In this document: positions 21,300-33,619 of the stretch, piece by piece
How the letters are laid out: every line of letters begins with the position of its first letter
How positions within the stretch are numbered: position 1 is the stretch's first letter
Assembly (NCBI GenBank): GCA_030248195.1
Contig: JASAND010030227.1
Coordinates: forward strand, 1 to 64,000
From: Trissonchulus latispiculum
Lineage: Eukaryota > Nematoda > Enoplea > Enoplida > Ironidae
Direction of reading: 5' to 3'
Length of the DNA: 64,000 nucleotides
Notes under the pieces: model-generated
Database searches by the model: none
Told to the model about the DNA's origin: nothing
Seen by the model: the letters and a program-made list of their open reading frames with translations, nothing else
Made by a program: the position numbers and the translations under genes

Positions 21300-24200
21300 C
21301 TTCTGTTCCATACAGGAACATAATTTTGTCCTACAAGGAACATCAAAGGAACTATTTAGTTTACTTTCTAAGTGTTTCTTTTGTTTCCTTTTCTTTCTTT
21401 AATTCAAACTTAGGCTTGGTGATCGTCAATAGTTTGAATTCGGGATTTAACACTGATTTTACGTGTAAATTCTCGAATTGCTTGATCAACATTCGTCAAG
21501 GTGGTTTTTTCGTGTTGTTCCCGTCACGTTTTTGAAAAAAGAAATGTTATTTTGTTTTTTGGTTCTTTTCTCTCCGAAACTAAGTTTCGGATGTTCCCTA
21601 TTTTTGTCTTAAAAGGAACATCAAAGGAACTATTTAGTTTACTTTCTAAGTGTTTCTTTTGTTTCCTTTTCTTTCTCTAATTCCGAACTTAGGCTTGGTG
21701 ATCGTCAATCCTTTGAATTCGAGATTTAACACTGATTTTACGTGTAAATTCTCGAATTGCTTGATCAACATTCGTCAAGGTGGTTTTTTCGTGTTGTTCC
21801 CGTCACGTTTTTGAAAAAAGAAATGTTATTTTCTTTCTTTGGTTCTTTTCTCTCCGAAAATAAGTTTCGGATGTTCCCTATTTTTATCTTAAAAGGAACA
21901 TCAAAGGAACTATTTAATTTACTTTCTAAGTGTTTCTTTTGTTTCCTTTTCTTTCTCTAATTCCGAACTTAGGCTTGGTGATCGTCAATACTTTGAATTC
22001 GAGATTTAACACTGATTTTACGTGTAAATTCTCGAATTGCTTGATCAACATTCGTCAAGGTGGTTTTTTCCTGTTGTTCCCGTCACGTTTTTGAAAAAAG
22101 AAATGTTATTTTCTTTTTTGTTTCTTTTCTGTCCGAAACTAAGTTTCGGATGTTCCCTATTCTTGACTAAAAAAGGAACATCAAAGGAACTACCTAGTTT
22201 TCTTTCTAAGTTTCTTTTGTTTCCTCCCTTTGATTCTTAATTTTGCCTTGGTGATCGTCAATAGTTTGAATTCGAGATTTATCACTGATTTTACGTGTAA
22301 ATTCTCGAATTGCTTGATCAACATTCGTCAAGGTGGTTTTTTCGTGTTGTTCCCGTCACGTTTTTGAAAAAGAAATGTTATTTTGTTTTTTGGTTCTTTT
22401 CTCTCCGAAGCTAAGTTTCGGATGTTCCCTATTTTTGTCTTAAAAGGAACATCAAAGGAACTATTTAGTTTACTTTCTAAGTGTTTCTTTTGTTTCCTTT
22501 TCTTTCTCTAATTCCGAACTTAGGCTTGGTGATCGTCAATCCTTTGAATTCGAGATTTAACACTGATTTTACGTGTAAATTCTCGAATTGCTTGATCAAC
22601 ATTCGTCAAGGTGGTTTTTTCGTGTTGTTCCCGTCACGTTTTTGAAAAAAGAAATGTTATTTTCTTTCTTTGGTTCTTTTCTCTCCGAAAATAAGTTTCG
22701 GATGTTCCCTATTTTTATCTTAAAAGGAACATCAAAGGAACTATTTAATTTACTTTCTAAGTGTTTCTTTTGTTTCCTTTTCTTTCTCTAATTCCGAACT
22801 TAGGCTTGGTGATCGTCAATACTTTGAATTCGAGATTTAACACTGATTTTACGTGTAAATTCTCGAATTGCTTGATCAACATTCGTCAAGGTGGTTTTTT
22901 CCTGTTGTTCCCGTCACGTTTTTGAAAAAAGAAATGTTATTTTCTTTTTTGTTTCTTTTCTGTCCGAAACTAAGTTTCGGATGTTCCCTATTCTTGACTA
23001 AAAAGGAACATCAAAGGAACTACCTAGTTTTCTTTCTAAGTTTCTTTTGTTTCCTCCCTTTGATTCTTAATTTTGCCTTGGTGATCGTCAATAGTTTGAA
23101 TTCGAGATTTATCACTGATTTTACGTGTAAATTCTCGAATTGCTTGATCAACATTCGTCAAGGTGGTTTTTTCGTGTTGTTCCCGTCACGTTTTTGAAAA
23201 AGAAATGTTATTTTCTTTCTTTGGTTCTTTTCTCTCCGAAAATAAGTTTCGGATGTTCCCTATTTTTATCTTAAAAGGAACATCAAAGGAACTATTTAAT
23301 TTACTTTCTAAGTGTTTCTTTTGTTTCCTTTTCTTTCTCTAATTCCGAACTTAGGCTTGGTGATCGTCAATACTTTGAATTCGAGATTTAACACTGATTT
23401 TACGTGTAAATTCTCGAATTGCTTGATCAACATTCGTCAAGGTGGTTTTTTCGTGTTGTTCCCCTCGCGTTTTTGAAAAAAGAAATGTTATTTTCTTTTT
23501 TGGTTCTTTTCTCTCCGAAACTAAGTTTTGGATGTTCCCTATTTTTGTCTTAAAAGGAACATCAAAGGAACTATTTAATTTACTTTCTAAGTGTTTCTTT
23601 TGTTTCCTTTTCTTTCTCCAATTCCGAACTTAGGCTTGGTGATCGTCAATAGTTTGAATTCGAGATTTAACACTGATTTAACGTGTAAATTCTCGAATTG
23701 CTTGATCAACATTCGTCAAGGTGGTTTTTTCGTGTTGTTCCCGTCACGTTTTTGAAAAAAGAAATGTTATTTTGTTTTTTGGTTCTTTTCTCTCCGAAAC
23801 TAAGTTTCGGATGTTCCCTATTTTTGTCTTAAAAGGAACATCAAAAGAACTATTTAGTTTACTTTCTAAGTGTTTCTTTTGTTTCCTTTTCTTTCTCTAA
23901 TTCCGAACTTAGGCTTGGTGATCGTCAATACTTTAAATTCGAGATTTAACACTGATTTTACGTGTAAATTCTCGAATTGCTTGATCAACATTCGTCAAGG
24001 TGGTTTTTTCGTGTTGTTCCCGTCACGTTTTTGAAAAAAGAAATTTTATTTTCTTTTTCTTTGGTTCTTTTCTCTCCGAAAATAAGTTTCGGATGTTCCT
24101 ATTTTTGTCTTAAAAGGAACATCAAAGGAACTATGTAGTCTATTTTCTAAGTGTTTCTTTTGTTTCCTTTTCTTTCTTTAATTTCGAATTTAGCTTTAGT

Positions 24201-24516
24201 GATGATCAATACTTTGAATTCGAGATTTAACACTGATTTTAGTGTAATTCTAAATCAACATGCGTCAAGGTGTTGTTTCCGTCTTGTTCCCGTCGCGTTT
24301 TTCAAAAAGAAATGTTATTTTCTTTTTTGTTTCTTTTCTGTCCGAAACTAAGTTTCGGATGTTCACTATTCTTGACTAAAAAAGGAACATCAAAGGAACT
24401 ACCTAGTTTTCTTTCTAAGTTTCTTTTGTTTCCTCCCTTTGATTCTTAATTTTGCCTTGGTGATCATCAATACTTTGAATTCGAGATTTAATTTTTTTTT
24501 TTTTTTTTTATAGATA

Positions 24517-24572
<56 letters not shown>

Positions 24573-24735
24573 TATATAGAATATAGATTGCTTGATCAAC
24601 ATGCGTCAAGGTGTTGTTTCCGTGTTGTTCCCGTCGTGTTTTTGAAAACGAAATTTTATTCTCTTTTTTGTTTTTTTTCTAACCTAATCAAAGGAACATC
24701 AAAGGAACTATGTAGTTTAATTTCTAAGTCGTTGT
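21300..24735. repeat. Satellite array, 12 units of about 280 bp with an 831-bp higher-order period
   Basis: The word GTGATCGTCAAT (or close variants) marks 12 units near 21420, 21700, 21980, 22250, 22530, 22810, 23080, 23360, 23640, 23920, 24200 and 24465. Three-unit blocks repeat with an 831-bp shift (for example 21757 = 22588 and 22037 = 22868, identical over more than 200 bp), so recent amplification used a trimer. Each unit has a short hairpin CCGAAAC-taa-GTTTCGG (for example 21574-21590) and a wider inverted pair AATTCGAGATTT/AAATTCTCGAATT. The last units are diverged and broken by a T-run/TA insertion. Frames within it (such as 67-codon repeats) are by-products. Confidence 0.95.
24490..24590. 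repeat. poly-T and (TA)n tract inside the last satellite unit
   Basis: A run of 18 T followed by TA repeats with a few GATA interruptions replaces part of the last unit; satellite sequence resumes at TTGCTTGATCAACA. Confidence 0.9.
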
Positions 24736-27240
24736 GAAAGTAAGTGTCAGAAGTTTACTATTGTTTTCTTAAAAGGAACGTAAAAGGAATTATCTAGTTT
24801 ATTCTGAAATTGTTCCTAAAGTTATAAAGAATAAACGGCTTTATTCTTTATACGTCAAAATTTTGATTGTTTCTTGTTCTTTTCTTAAAAGCAACATGAG
24901 AGAAACTTTATAGTGTAATAGTTACTCTTTCCTTTGATCCTCTTATTATGTGTTTCCTATTGTTCTCTTAAAAGAAACTTGAAAGGAACTATGTAGTTTT
25001 TTTAAACTGTTCGTTTTCTAAGTTTCTACGTAAAAAGTTTGCATGTTTTCTATCTTTTTCTTAAAAGCAACATGAAACTCTGTATTGTAGTTGTTACTTT
25101 TGCTTTTGTAAACAAAAATCTCTTTATGAGTTACATTTGCAATTTCAAATGTTTTCTATCTGAAAGTTTTAATTGTTTCCTATTCGTTTATAAAAAGGAA
25201 GTTATGGGAAACTTTCTCATTGTGCTCTTAGTTTTCCCTTTATTTTGAATAACGTTCCCTAAGGAAACGAACAAAAATTGTTTCTCACTTATACTTGCAG
25301 TTTTTGTGTATTCCAATTTTTTGAACGTATAGCAATCTATCTACATTTAGTGTGTTGTTCCTTTTTGTTCTAGACTAAATCGACAAATACTTGCGTTAAT
25401 GTTTTGTTCTGTTTTATTTAGAGTAAATTGCAATGTTTTCCTAAAACGTTATCCAAGGGAATATAAAATAAATAGTTTTGAGTTATATTTTTGAATTTTG
25501 TTCTATTTGAAATATTTGAGTGTTTGTTAATCTTTTTTAAAACAGAAATGAACAGAATTTTATCATAAAGTTTTCAGCCTTTTAGAAAGGGGAAGAAAGT
25601 TTGATTTATTTCTTTTCTAAACAGTGAACTGTATTTTGTAAATATTCTAGAAAAATTAAATTTTTGTTTTATCATTATAAACTAAATTTGTTTTAAATAT
25701 TTTCGCAAGGAAGAAGGCAATAAATCTTATTCTATTATTACATTTTTCTATGGTAAAAATAGAATTCTAATGTAACTATTAAAATAACATTTTCTTTTTT
25801 TCCAAATTAAATATTTCAATTTTTTAATTTTTCCTTTTGACAGCTTTATAACGAAAAATAGCAGAAAAATCAATATAAAAAAATTAATAACTCAACATTC
25901 AATTTAATTTAAATTAAAATACATTTTGAACATAACCAAAAAGAAGGGAACGTACCATTAGATATATAGATATATCATACTATATAGTACTATGTAGTAC
26001 TAGTACTAAGTACTATATAGTTTTAGTAAGTAAGATGGAATTAAAAATTTTAAAAAATTTCTCACTTATATACGTTTCTTTTCAGTTCTCAATATGCAAA
26101 TTACTTTTTATACATTCTCAAAATGAATGCTACCTTATTTGCATTTTCGTAGAAAATGGAAGTCGTAATACGTAATTAAACATAAACAATAAAGGGAACA
26201 TAAACAAAAATCTGTTTATCAGTTACATTTGCAATTTCAAATGTTTTCTATCTGAAAGTTTTGATTGTTTCCTATTCGTTTATTAAAAGGAACTTATAGG
26301 AAACTTTCTAGTTGTGCTCTTAGTTTTTCCTTTTATTTTGGATAACGTTCTCTAAGGGAACAAACAAAAATTGTTTATCACTTATACTTGCAGTTTTTGT
26401 GTATTTCAAATTTTTGAACATATGGTAATCTATCTACATTTAATGTGTTGTTCCTTTTTATTATACAGTAAATTGAAATGTTGTTAATCTTTTTAAAACA
26501 GAAATGAAGAGAATTTTATCATAAAGTTTTGAGCCTTTTACAAAGCGGAAGGAAGTTTGATTTATTTCTTTTTTGAAGGGTGAACCGTATTTTCTAAATA
26601 TATTAGAAAAATTAAATTTTTGTTTTGTTATTATAAACTAAATTTTTCAAAATATTTTCGCAAGGAACAAATCAATAAATCTTCTTCTATTATATTCTTC
26701 AATGGTAAAAAATACAATTCTAAAGTAAACATTAAAAGAACGTTTTCTTTTTTTCAAAATTAAACATTTCAATATTCTAATTTTTCCTTTTGAAAGCTTC
26801 ATAATGAAAAATAGCAGATAAATCAATATAGCTTTAATTAATGCTCAAAATTTTAGAAAACTAAAAAATACTTATAACTTTATAATAACTTTATATTAAT
26901 CTTTTATAAACAAAATTTAATCTACTTATACACACCTTTCCCACAATCCATCTGCTGCTTGAGCTGAATGATAACACTTAAGAACAGCTTTGTGTGATAG
27001 TCCTCCTAGAATATGCAAGGAGGCATCAACAGGCATCTCATGTTAGTATGTCACTATGATACAGGGGAAATATAAGCAGTGTAAATCAATTCTAGCAAAT
27101 CAAAATTTGAAAAACTTATTGTTACATATATATGTGTCGCCTATTAGCGTATGCAAATTAGTTTTCATTCATTTACAAAATGAATGCTAACTAATTTGCA
27201 TTTTTCCAAGGAAGCTGAGGAATAGTAGCATAAACTTGAA
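24736..27240. other. T-rich decayed satellite-like sequence with a large direct duplication
   Basis: Words such as TTAAAAGGAAC keep recurring, so this looks like very old satellite sequence. The segment 25105-25790 recurs at 26206-26835 with substitutions and a deletion (shared: CAGTTACATTTGCAATTTC-like start, CTATCTGAAAGTTTT, CTTATACTTGCAGTTTTTG, TTTGATTTATTTCTTTT). No gene. Confidence 0.7.
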
Positions 27241-29240
27241 TAGCTAAATTACACGCAATAAAACATTATCAAAATTTACAATTAACGATTTTTTATGTAT
27301 TTTAGTCTTCATAATAAGTACCATCAGCTCCATTGCCAGGGCTTCCGTTGTCAGTATGACTTGCAGTACTATCGTTGCCAACAATGAAGTTTTCCATTGA
27401 AGAAACGGAGTAGTCTTCGCTACTAAAATAAAAGAACTCCTTTTTTTAGTTAATTCACTTAAGCGGAGCTTGAGTGCATCATGCCCGTCAGAGAATGCAA
27501 AGAAGATCCCGAGTATCGCTACAGAAGAAAAGTGGGACACTGTATTTCTCTGCGATAAATCTGAGAGAAAGAATTTAAAATGGATTCCACAAACCGTTAT
27601 CAGATGTGCTTCCTTTAATTGCAAAGCCGTTAACAATTTCTGGGCTGAGGGGGATATTGCAGAAAAGATCCCTTTTTCACCCCGCGGAGGGGCAGTGGCA
27701 TAAGCGAGTAGCACTTAAATTCAATATATATTCCAATTGTGAAGCTCATTTTCAATTGTCTCTATATTGTTCCTCTCAGTTTGCCGCGTGCCGCGGTGAT
27801 CGTCAATATTTTGAATTCGAGATTTAACACTGCATTTACGTGTAATTTCTCGAATTGCTTGACCAACATGGGTCAAGGTGTTGTTCCTTTTTATTTTTCC
27901 AAAAAGGAACGAGAAAGCACTTTCATTTCTTTTTTAAAGAAAGTTACTTGTATTTTTCGACTTGTTCGTATTCGACAGTTCTAATCTTCCTTCTCAGTTT
28001 GGCGCTCGCCGCAATGATCGTCAGTATTTTGAATTTGAGATTTAACACTGTAAATCCATAAAATACAGTAAAAGTCACAGGGAATTATCTAGTAGCTGAA
28101 GACGTATCATCATAACAAATTGCAAAGGCAATTGCAAAATGAAGAAACATCACAAATTTGTTAATTATACGCCCCTTTTGTTTTGTCAAAAGACAGGAGC
28201 TATGTCATCTTTCTACGCAATTTTGATAACTATACAACCCCTTTTCCTGGCTTATTGAAAGAGCAAAATTTATTCCACTTTCTCAGACACTGTAATATAA
28301 CAGGTAGTCCCTCCAAAACCAGTTTTTAAGTTAAACATCTTGCACTGTACAATATACGCCTATGTGTTACGACTACTTTAGGCTGTCTCAGACACTGTGG
28401 CATAACAAGTAGTCCCCCGAAAACCAGTTTCTAAGTTAAAATTGTTGCGCTGTACAATATATGCCTATGTATTACGACTGCTTTAGGCTGTGCCCGGACT
28501 CGAGAACTTAACATTTTGAAAACTTGATGTTTAACGAGATTTAACACTGATTTTACATGTAATTTCACGATTTCCTTGATCAAGGTTCGTCAAGGTTTTG
28601 TTCTCTTTTTCAAGATGAGTTCTTCTTCTTTTCTTGTAGACTTTGAGACATAACATTTTGAAAACATGAAGTTTTGTTTTTCATTTGTAAAATAAAGTTC
28701 GTGAAGCGTTTACGTATTCTTTACGACTCGGAAACATAACATTTTGAAAAGTTGAAGTTTTGTTTTTTCTGTAACATTCTCGTAAATAAATTTTTACGCA
28801 TTCTTGTATGCAAATTAGGTTTAACTTGTTTGCATTGTCTGTGCAAAGATATTTGCATTTTTGCAAGACATCTGATTACTGCACGTGCGAATATAGTTTT
28901 ATACTTAAATACTAAATACGAAATAATTTTCAAGTTCCCTAATTCCGCTAGGGAAATATTAATTTGTGTAAAAACAAAACGACACTGTTTTTGTGTCCTC
29001 CTTTGATTTTCAATGGTCAACGTAGGCCAAAGTTTTGTGCAAAAGGAAACAACTGTATTTAAAGCTTTTGAAATTGTTCTTTCACAGCGCACAAATACTT
29101 CTTTATTTGTCCCTTAATTATATAATGCCCGTAAATAAATATTATTTATTTATTTAATAGTTTGTTTATTTCTATGCAGGACACTACTAAAAACAACAGT
29201 TTCAAGTTCGAAGTCACAAAAAGAACTGTTTCAATTAATC
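27241..29240. repeat. Scattered satellite fragments and short tandem duplications
   Basis: Diverged pieces of the 280-bp satellite lie at 27795-27890, 28010-28055 and 28530-28600 (GATTTAACACTG, TCGAATTGCTTGACCAACAT). A tandem pair of about 105 bp lies at 28284-28493 (CTGTCTCAGACACTGT, AACCAGTTT, TACGACTACTTTAGGCTG), and a repeat of about 90 bp with AACATTTTGAAAA occurs at 28510, 28645 and 28735. The 156-codon minus-strand frame at 27244-27714 has no recognisable domain and is not called. Confidence 0.65.
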
Positions 29241-30639
29241 TGACAGCTCATAATCTAACCGATAAGACTGGCTTCATTGTTTCTTGAGCCATTACATGAC
29301 AGCGTAAACTGTACAGAACAAAACAAGCTGCCCGGTTTCCATAGAAAAATTCCACCATCCAGTCAAATACACTGCAGGTGGAAACGTCACAAGTTAGGAA
29401 CTGTCGAAAAAATATTATGTGAATGCCTAAAACCAACCTGATGCCCGCATCGGAGACGAAGCCAGAGAGATCCACTATTTGATCGCTAGACTTTACCGCC
29501 CCTGACCAACGTTCAGAATCAGTTTGGCCTTTCGCTGATAGCATGCCTAAATTTAATAGCTTATTTAATAACAGCATTCACGTATCCCATTATATACAAG
29601 ATAAACGTACGTATGTATTTAATAGTTAGAGAAATGAAAATCAAAACGCTGGCTTATCCTACTGGGGGGCCCTCCACAGACACCCTTCTCTAAAAAAAAA
29701 AAAAAAGGGGGTGTGGAAATTAAAAAAACGCGATAACAGATAACAGATAACCGGACTGCACTCCCAGTCTTCATTTCTGGAAAATGAGATCTAGCAGCTC
29801 CTTCAGACCCTTAACTCCAGCGGCAATGCAGAACGAAACGTCTACATAATTGAAAGTCAACCACCCTACCCAACCCCATATTACCCACAAAACACACAAG
29901 GAATGGTTAATTCGCGCCAAAGGCGCAAAAACTTTTGTTTGTCCTGCTTTTCCTCCTTTCTGCATCTTAATTTTTCTGGCCTTCGAAACCTCACAAGTCA
30001 CAGGGGCGGTCGCCCCCCCCCCTTTGGGTGCGCACCTGGTTCAAGCAATTCGACTAAGCAAGAAGAGCTTGAAAAAACCGTAAGCGCCAATATGGTAATG
30101 TAGTTTATACTCACCCGCACATTTTTCGCTGTGGCGTGACTATAAACCTGGCCTAGACATAGTTCATTGGCATTACCAAATAATATCTGATGAAATGAAG
30201 TGCTGTTCATCTAAAATAGTGCAAATTCTTTCAAAACTCCAGTGAAAACCATGTAAATACAGGGAGAAAATGAGAATGAGAATTGAGCAGGGACCCTGGG
30301 TTTATGGTGAGGTGACATCAGGGACCCCGAACAGAGCAAGATCACCAAATGGGGGGGCACTAGGAGCAAGTTTTCTGCACACGACGGGCGCTTTTACGTG
30401 GACGCTAACTGATATAGCAATTTGTTCCAAAACGCATTTTCCAAACTTTGGCGCTACCGTGCAGCGCTGTGGCGCGATGTCGCTCTAGCTTGGATCGTGC
30501 CTTCGCCCCCTCACTTTGGTTACCCATGGTCAATACTGCTTTCGTTTCCAACGTTTGCCGGTAGTGAGAAGACTTGGCAACTATAACATACGTAGAAGAT
30601 ATAAAAATGCCATCTGGAACGTGAAAAACGTAATGTGTG
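29241..30639. other. Intergenic stretch, nothing recognised
   Basis: No supported gene. A 15-base A run (29692-29706) lies beside a G run. Short frames around 29770-30500 have no domain. Confidence 0.4.
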
Positions 30640-31310
30640 ATGGTGACATTGTAAAATCAAGAGAGGACTAGTCTTTCTGGGGGTTGGTTCAAAGAGAAAA
30701 GAAAGCTTATATACGACTAGGCCTAGCTGTCTGTATGTATAGTCATTCTTTCAATATCTCAAACCAGTAAAAAGTTCTGGCCAAATATCTGAAAAGTGGG
30801 TTTTTTCTCCATTTATATATAAGAAAAGTCTATATTTCAACAATGACTTCAGGACTCTCTCCGACTATCTTCTATATCTTTTGAACCGTTAGTGTTACAA
30901 TCATAGCCTTGGTTTTTTCTCATTGCTTGCCGTAGTCCAGCACAACCAAATTACTATATATATAGTTTACGTATATACGTATATACCTAGATAATGAAAT
31001 TTTCTATGCAAGCAACGTGTAGCGATTTTTTAACTGCTGGAATTGCTATTATTGACTGACATTAATGGCCATGGCCATGACGAAGCGTGAAAGCCCGCGA
31101 ATACGCGTTGCTCGGCAAAGCTGTGCCCATATTAATTCGTCCACAGCCACAACCTAGTCCTCTTCTTTTTTTGAACCTAGCACCCATATTAAGTATTTTT
31201 AAGACTACTCCTCTCTTGATTGTACAAGCTCACCACCACACATATTACTTTCTCATGCTCTGGAGGAGCATTTTTATTACTTGTCCTTCAGTCATTTTAA
31301 AGGTTCCCTT
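30640..31310. mobile_element. Foldback element, copy A
   Basis: A decayed left arm at 30640-30700 (TCAAGAGAGGACTAGTCTTT) is the inverse of the right arm at 31084-31310. The middle shares GCCGTAGTCCAGCACAAC-like sequence with copy B (GCCGTAGTCCAACACAAC). No ORF, so it is non-autonomous. Confidence 0.6.
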
Positions 31311-31369
31311 TCCAGCATTGCGCTAATTCAGATAAGGAGCTTGAACAATGCAATAAGCAGGACACAAGT

Positions 31370-31414
31370 GCGATATATATATATATATAAATATAAAATA
31401 TAGATATAAGTTCA

Positions 31415-31479
<65 letters not shown>

Positions 31480-31500
31480 GGGGGGTTGTTTGGGGGGGGG
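31370..31500. repeat. (TA)n tract and G-runs
   Basis: TA repeats at 31372-31388 and 31420-31471, then TGTGTG and two runs of G up to 31500. The G-runs may be sequencing-sensitive. Confidence 0.9.
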
Positions 31501-32689
31501 AGTGGGTTTTTTGTTTTGTGTGAATGAAAGGAAGCCTGGCGCAGCTGGATTTGAATTTCAACTAGAGGCAAAAATTGTGCAAACTTGCTGGAAAAATTGT
31601 GTTTCAACCGTGATATTTCTTAAAAGTCTCTACTGGGGACTGCGCCCCCAGACCCCCGCAAGTTTGCATTCTTAGTTGTTACTGATTGCTACAATGAATG
31701 ACAAACTAATATTTTATTTAATCATTGAATATAAGGGCGCATGTAGCAGCGGCAACAACTTGCAAGTCGTGCAGATGTAGCACTTAAAATATTTTAATAT
31801 ATATACATTCGATGTTGCAATAACCGGCCATACTTAATACCACATCAACTGGTCGGGAAAATGCTCTAAATTAATTCCTGGGAGAGTCTTAATTGCAAAA
31901 ATTCTTCAACTTGTGGGGGCTCCGCCCCCCTGATCCCCCGTGTTGTTTCTTTCTCTAGATCTTAATGCTGCACACATAAAAGTAGGGTTTAATGATGCTA
32001 AATTTGAAAAACAGGTGGAAAATGTGTTTAATGCTGTGCATTGATAAGTTAAATCTTGGTTAAACATTAAAATAAAGTTTAAAATACTTATCAAATTTTT
32101 TAAAAATAAATTTAATTTTCGACGCAGTGACCCCAGTTCCTGACGCAATAAAATTTTTCCTGACGCAGCACTGGCGCAAATCGTGAAACCAAAAAACCCT
32201 GAGTACCATTGAATTCTAGCCCCGCCCCTAGCATCGCTGAAATCACTTTTTGTGGGCGGTATAGTGACAAAAGTTGTTCGCCTCGCGATGGGCTGTCATT
32301 TGATACCAAACTTGACCACTTTTGATGAATTCCATTTTTGGCAAAAAATCGCCTAAGACCCCACCACTACATAACCACAGCACCCTTTTTGTTCTTGTTT
32401 TCTATTATTTTCTATATATGTATGCTCCTGAAGGTATCATGTATATATGACTAGCTTTATCTAAGGGTCGTAGATTATGACATACGCCGCGATTTGTTTT
32501 AAAATCGACCCTCTCCGATTTCCTTCATTTTCACATATGTTGTAACCATTATTGGTCAAAGTATCACTGCGCAATCAGTTTCTCCAAATTCCCTCGTATG
32601 CGTGAGAAAATGGCCTTCAAAGTTTCAATTTGAGCTCATTTTGAAGCAATCTGGAGCGATCAACTTTGAAGCATCCTAACTGACACTTG
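31501..32689. other. Non-coding stretch with two GGGGGC/GCCCCC hairpin words
   Basis: No supported gene. The words GACTGCGCCCCCAGACCCCC (about 31639) and GGGGGCTCCGCCCCCCTGAT (about 31915) are members of a motif seen again near 35088 and 36395. ATCGCCTAAGACCCCACC-type sequence near 32348 recurs near 36767. Confidence 0.5.
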
Positions 32690-33515
32690 GATTGCTCGAT
32701 GAAAAAGTAATATGGGTGATGGTGAGGTTGCAAAATCAAGAGAGGACTAGTCTTAAAAATGCTTAATATGGGGGCTAGGTTCAAAAACAGAAGAGGACTA
32801 GGTTCTGAGCGAATTAATATGGGCACAGCTTCGCCGAACAACCCATATTCGCGGATTGCGAAATTATACATGCATACGTACCAATGTTTCGATTTATATA
32901 CGTACTCTATAGACTATATGTGCACAAATAATTTCCACCTCTGATATTCGAGCTTTGACGAAGACAAAGTTTTCCATTAAGAATCTCTTGATAGTTACTG
33001 TGCATTTTCCATTTCTACGGAAATTTATATACATATCAAGAATAACTGAACGGATCATTCCGACGATGTTCTGTTTCCTCCCGGATTGAACCAATAACCT
33101 TGGTATCATATCCTTAAGTCTGTTCTCGTTCCTTGCCGTAGTCCAACACAACGAAATAATGTTAATTTATGTATATATACGCATAACCTAGCTAGTCTAA
33201 CCGACTACGCAAACAACATCTTCAACGATTTTTTGAACGTTTAAACTAATTTTTTACTAGACTTGACAGTTGACATTGTTCGCTCTGTATGCGACAATCA
33301 ATAAAGCGAAGCGTGAAAGTCCGCGAATATGGGTTGTTCGACGAAGCTGTGCCCATATTAATTCGCTCACAACCTAGTCCTCTTCTGTTTTTGAACCTAG
33401 CCCCCATATAAAGCATTTTTAAGACTAGTCCTCTCTTGATTTTGCAACCTCACCGTCACCCATATTACTTTTTCATGCTCCAGAGGAGCATTTTTATTAC
33501 TTGTCCTTCTGTCAT
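32690..33515. mobile_element. Foldback element, copy B (both arms)
   Basis: The left arm (about 32690-32860) reads AAAAAGTAATATGGGTGATG ... AACAACCCATATTCGCGGAT. The right arm (about 33310-33515) is its inverse, CGCGAATATGGGTTGTTCGA ... CACCCATATTACTTTTTCAT. About 450 bp separate them, without an ORF. Arms of about 170-200 bp and no coding capacity point to a MITE or foldback transposon. Confidence 0.75.
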
Positions 33516-33619
33516 TTTAAAGGGTCCCTTTCTAACACTGAGTTAATTGATATAGGGAACTTGAACAATGCCACAGGTAGGGCAGAAAAGTGAAAAGTGA
33601 TACCAAACTTGACCACTTT

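Noticed and set aside
21757..23633. Family of small ORFs (MLDQHSSRWFF type) repeated in the satellite
   Set aside because: They follow the satellite period and have no start context, domain or codon constraint.
27244..27714. 156-codon minus-strand ORF
   Set aside because: No domain; the opposite strand is equally open. The region contains satellite fragments and low-complexity DNA.
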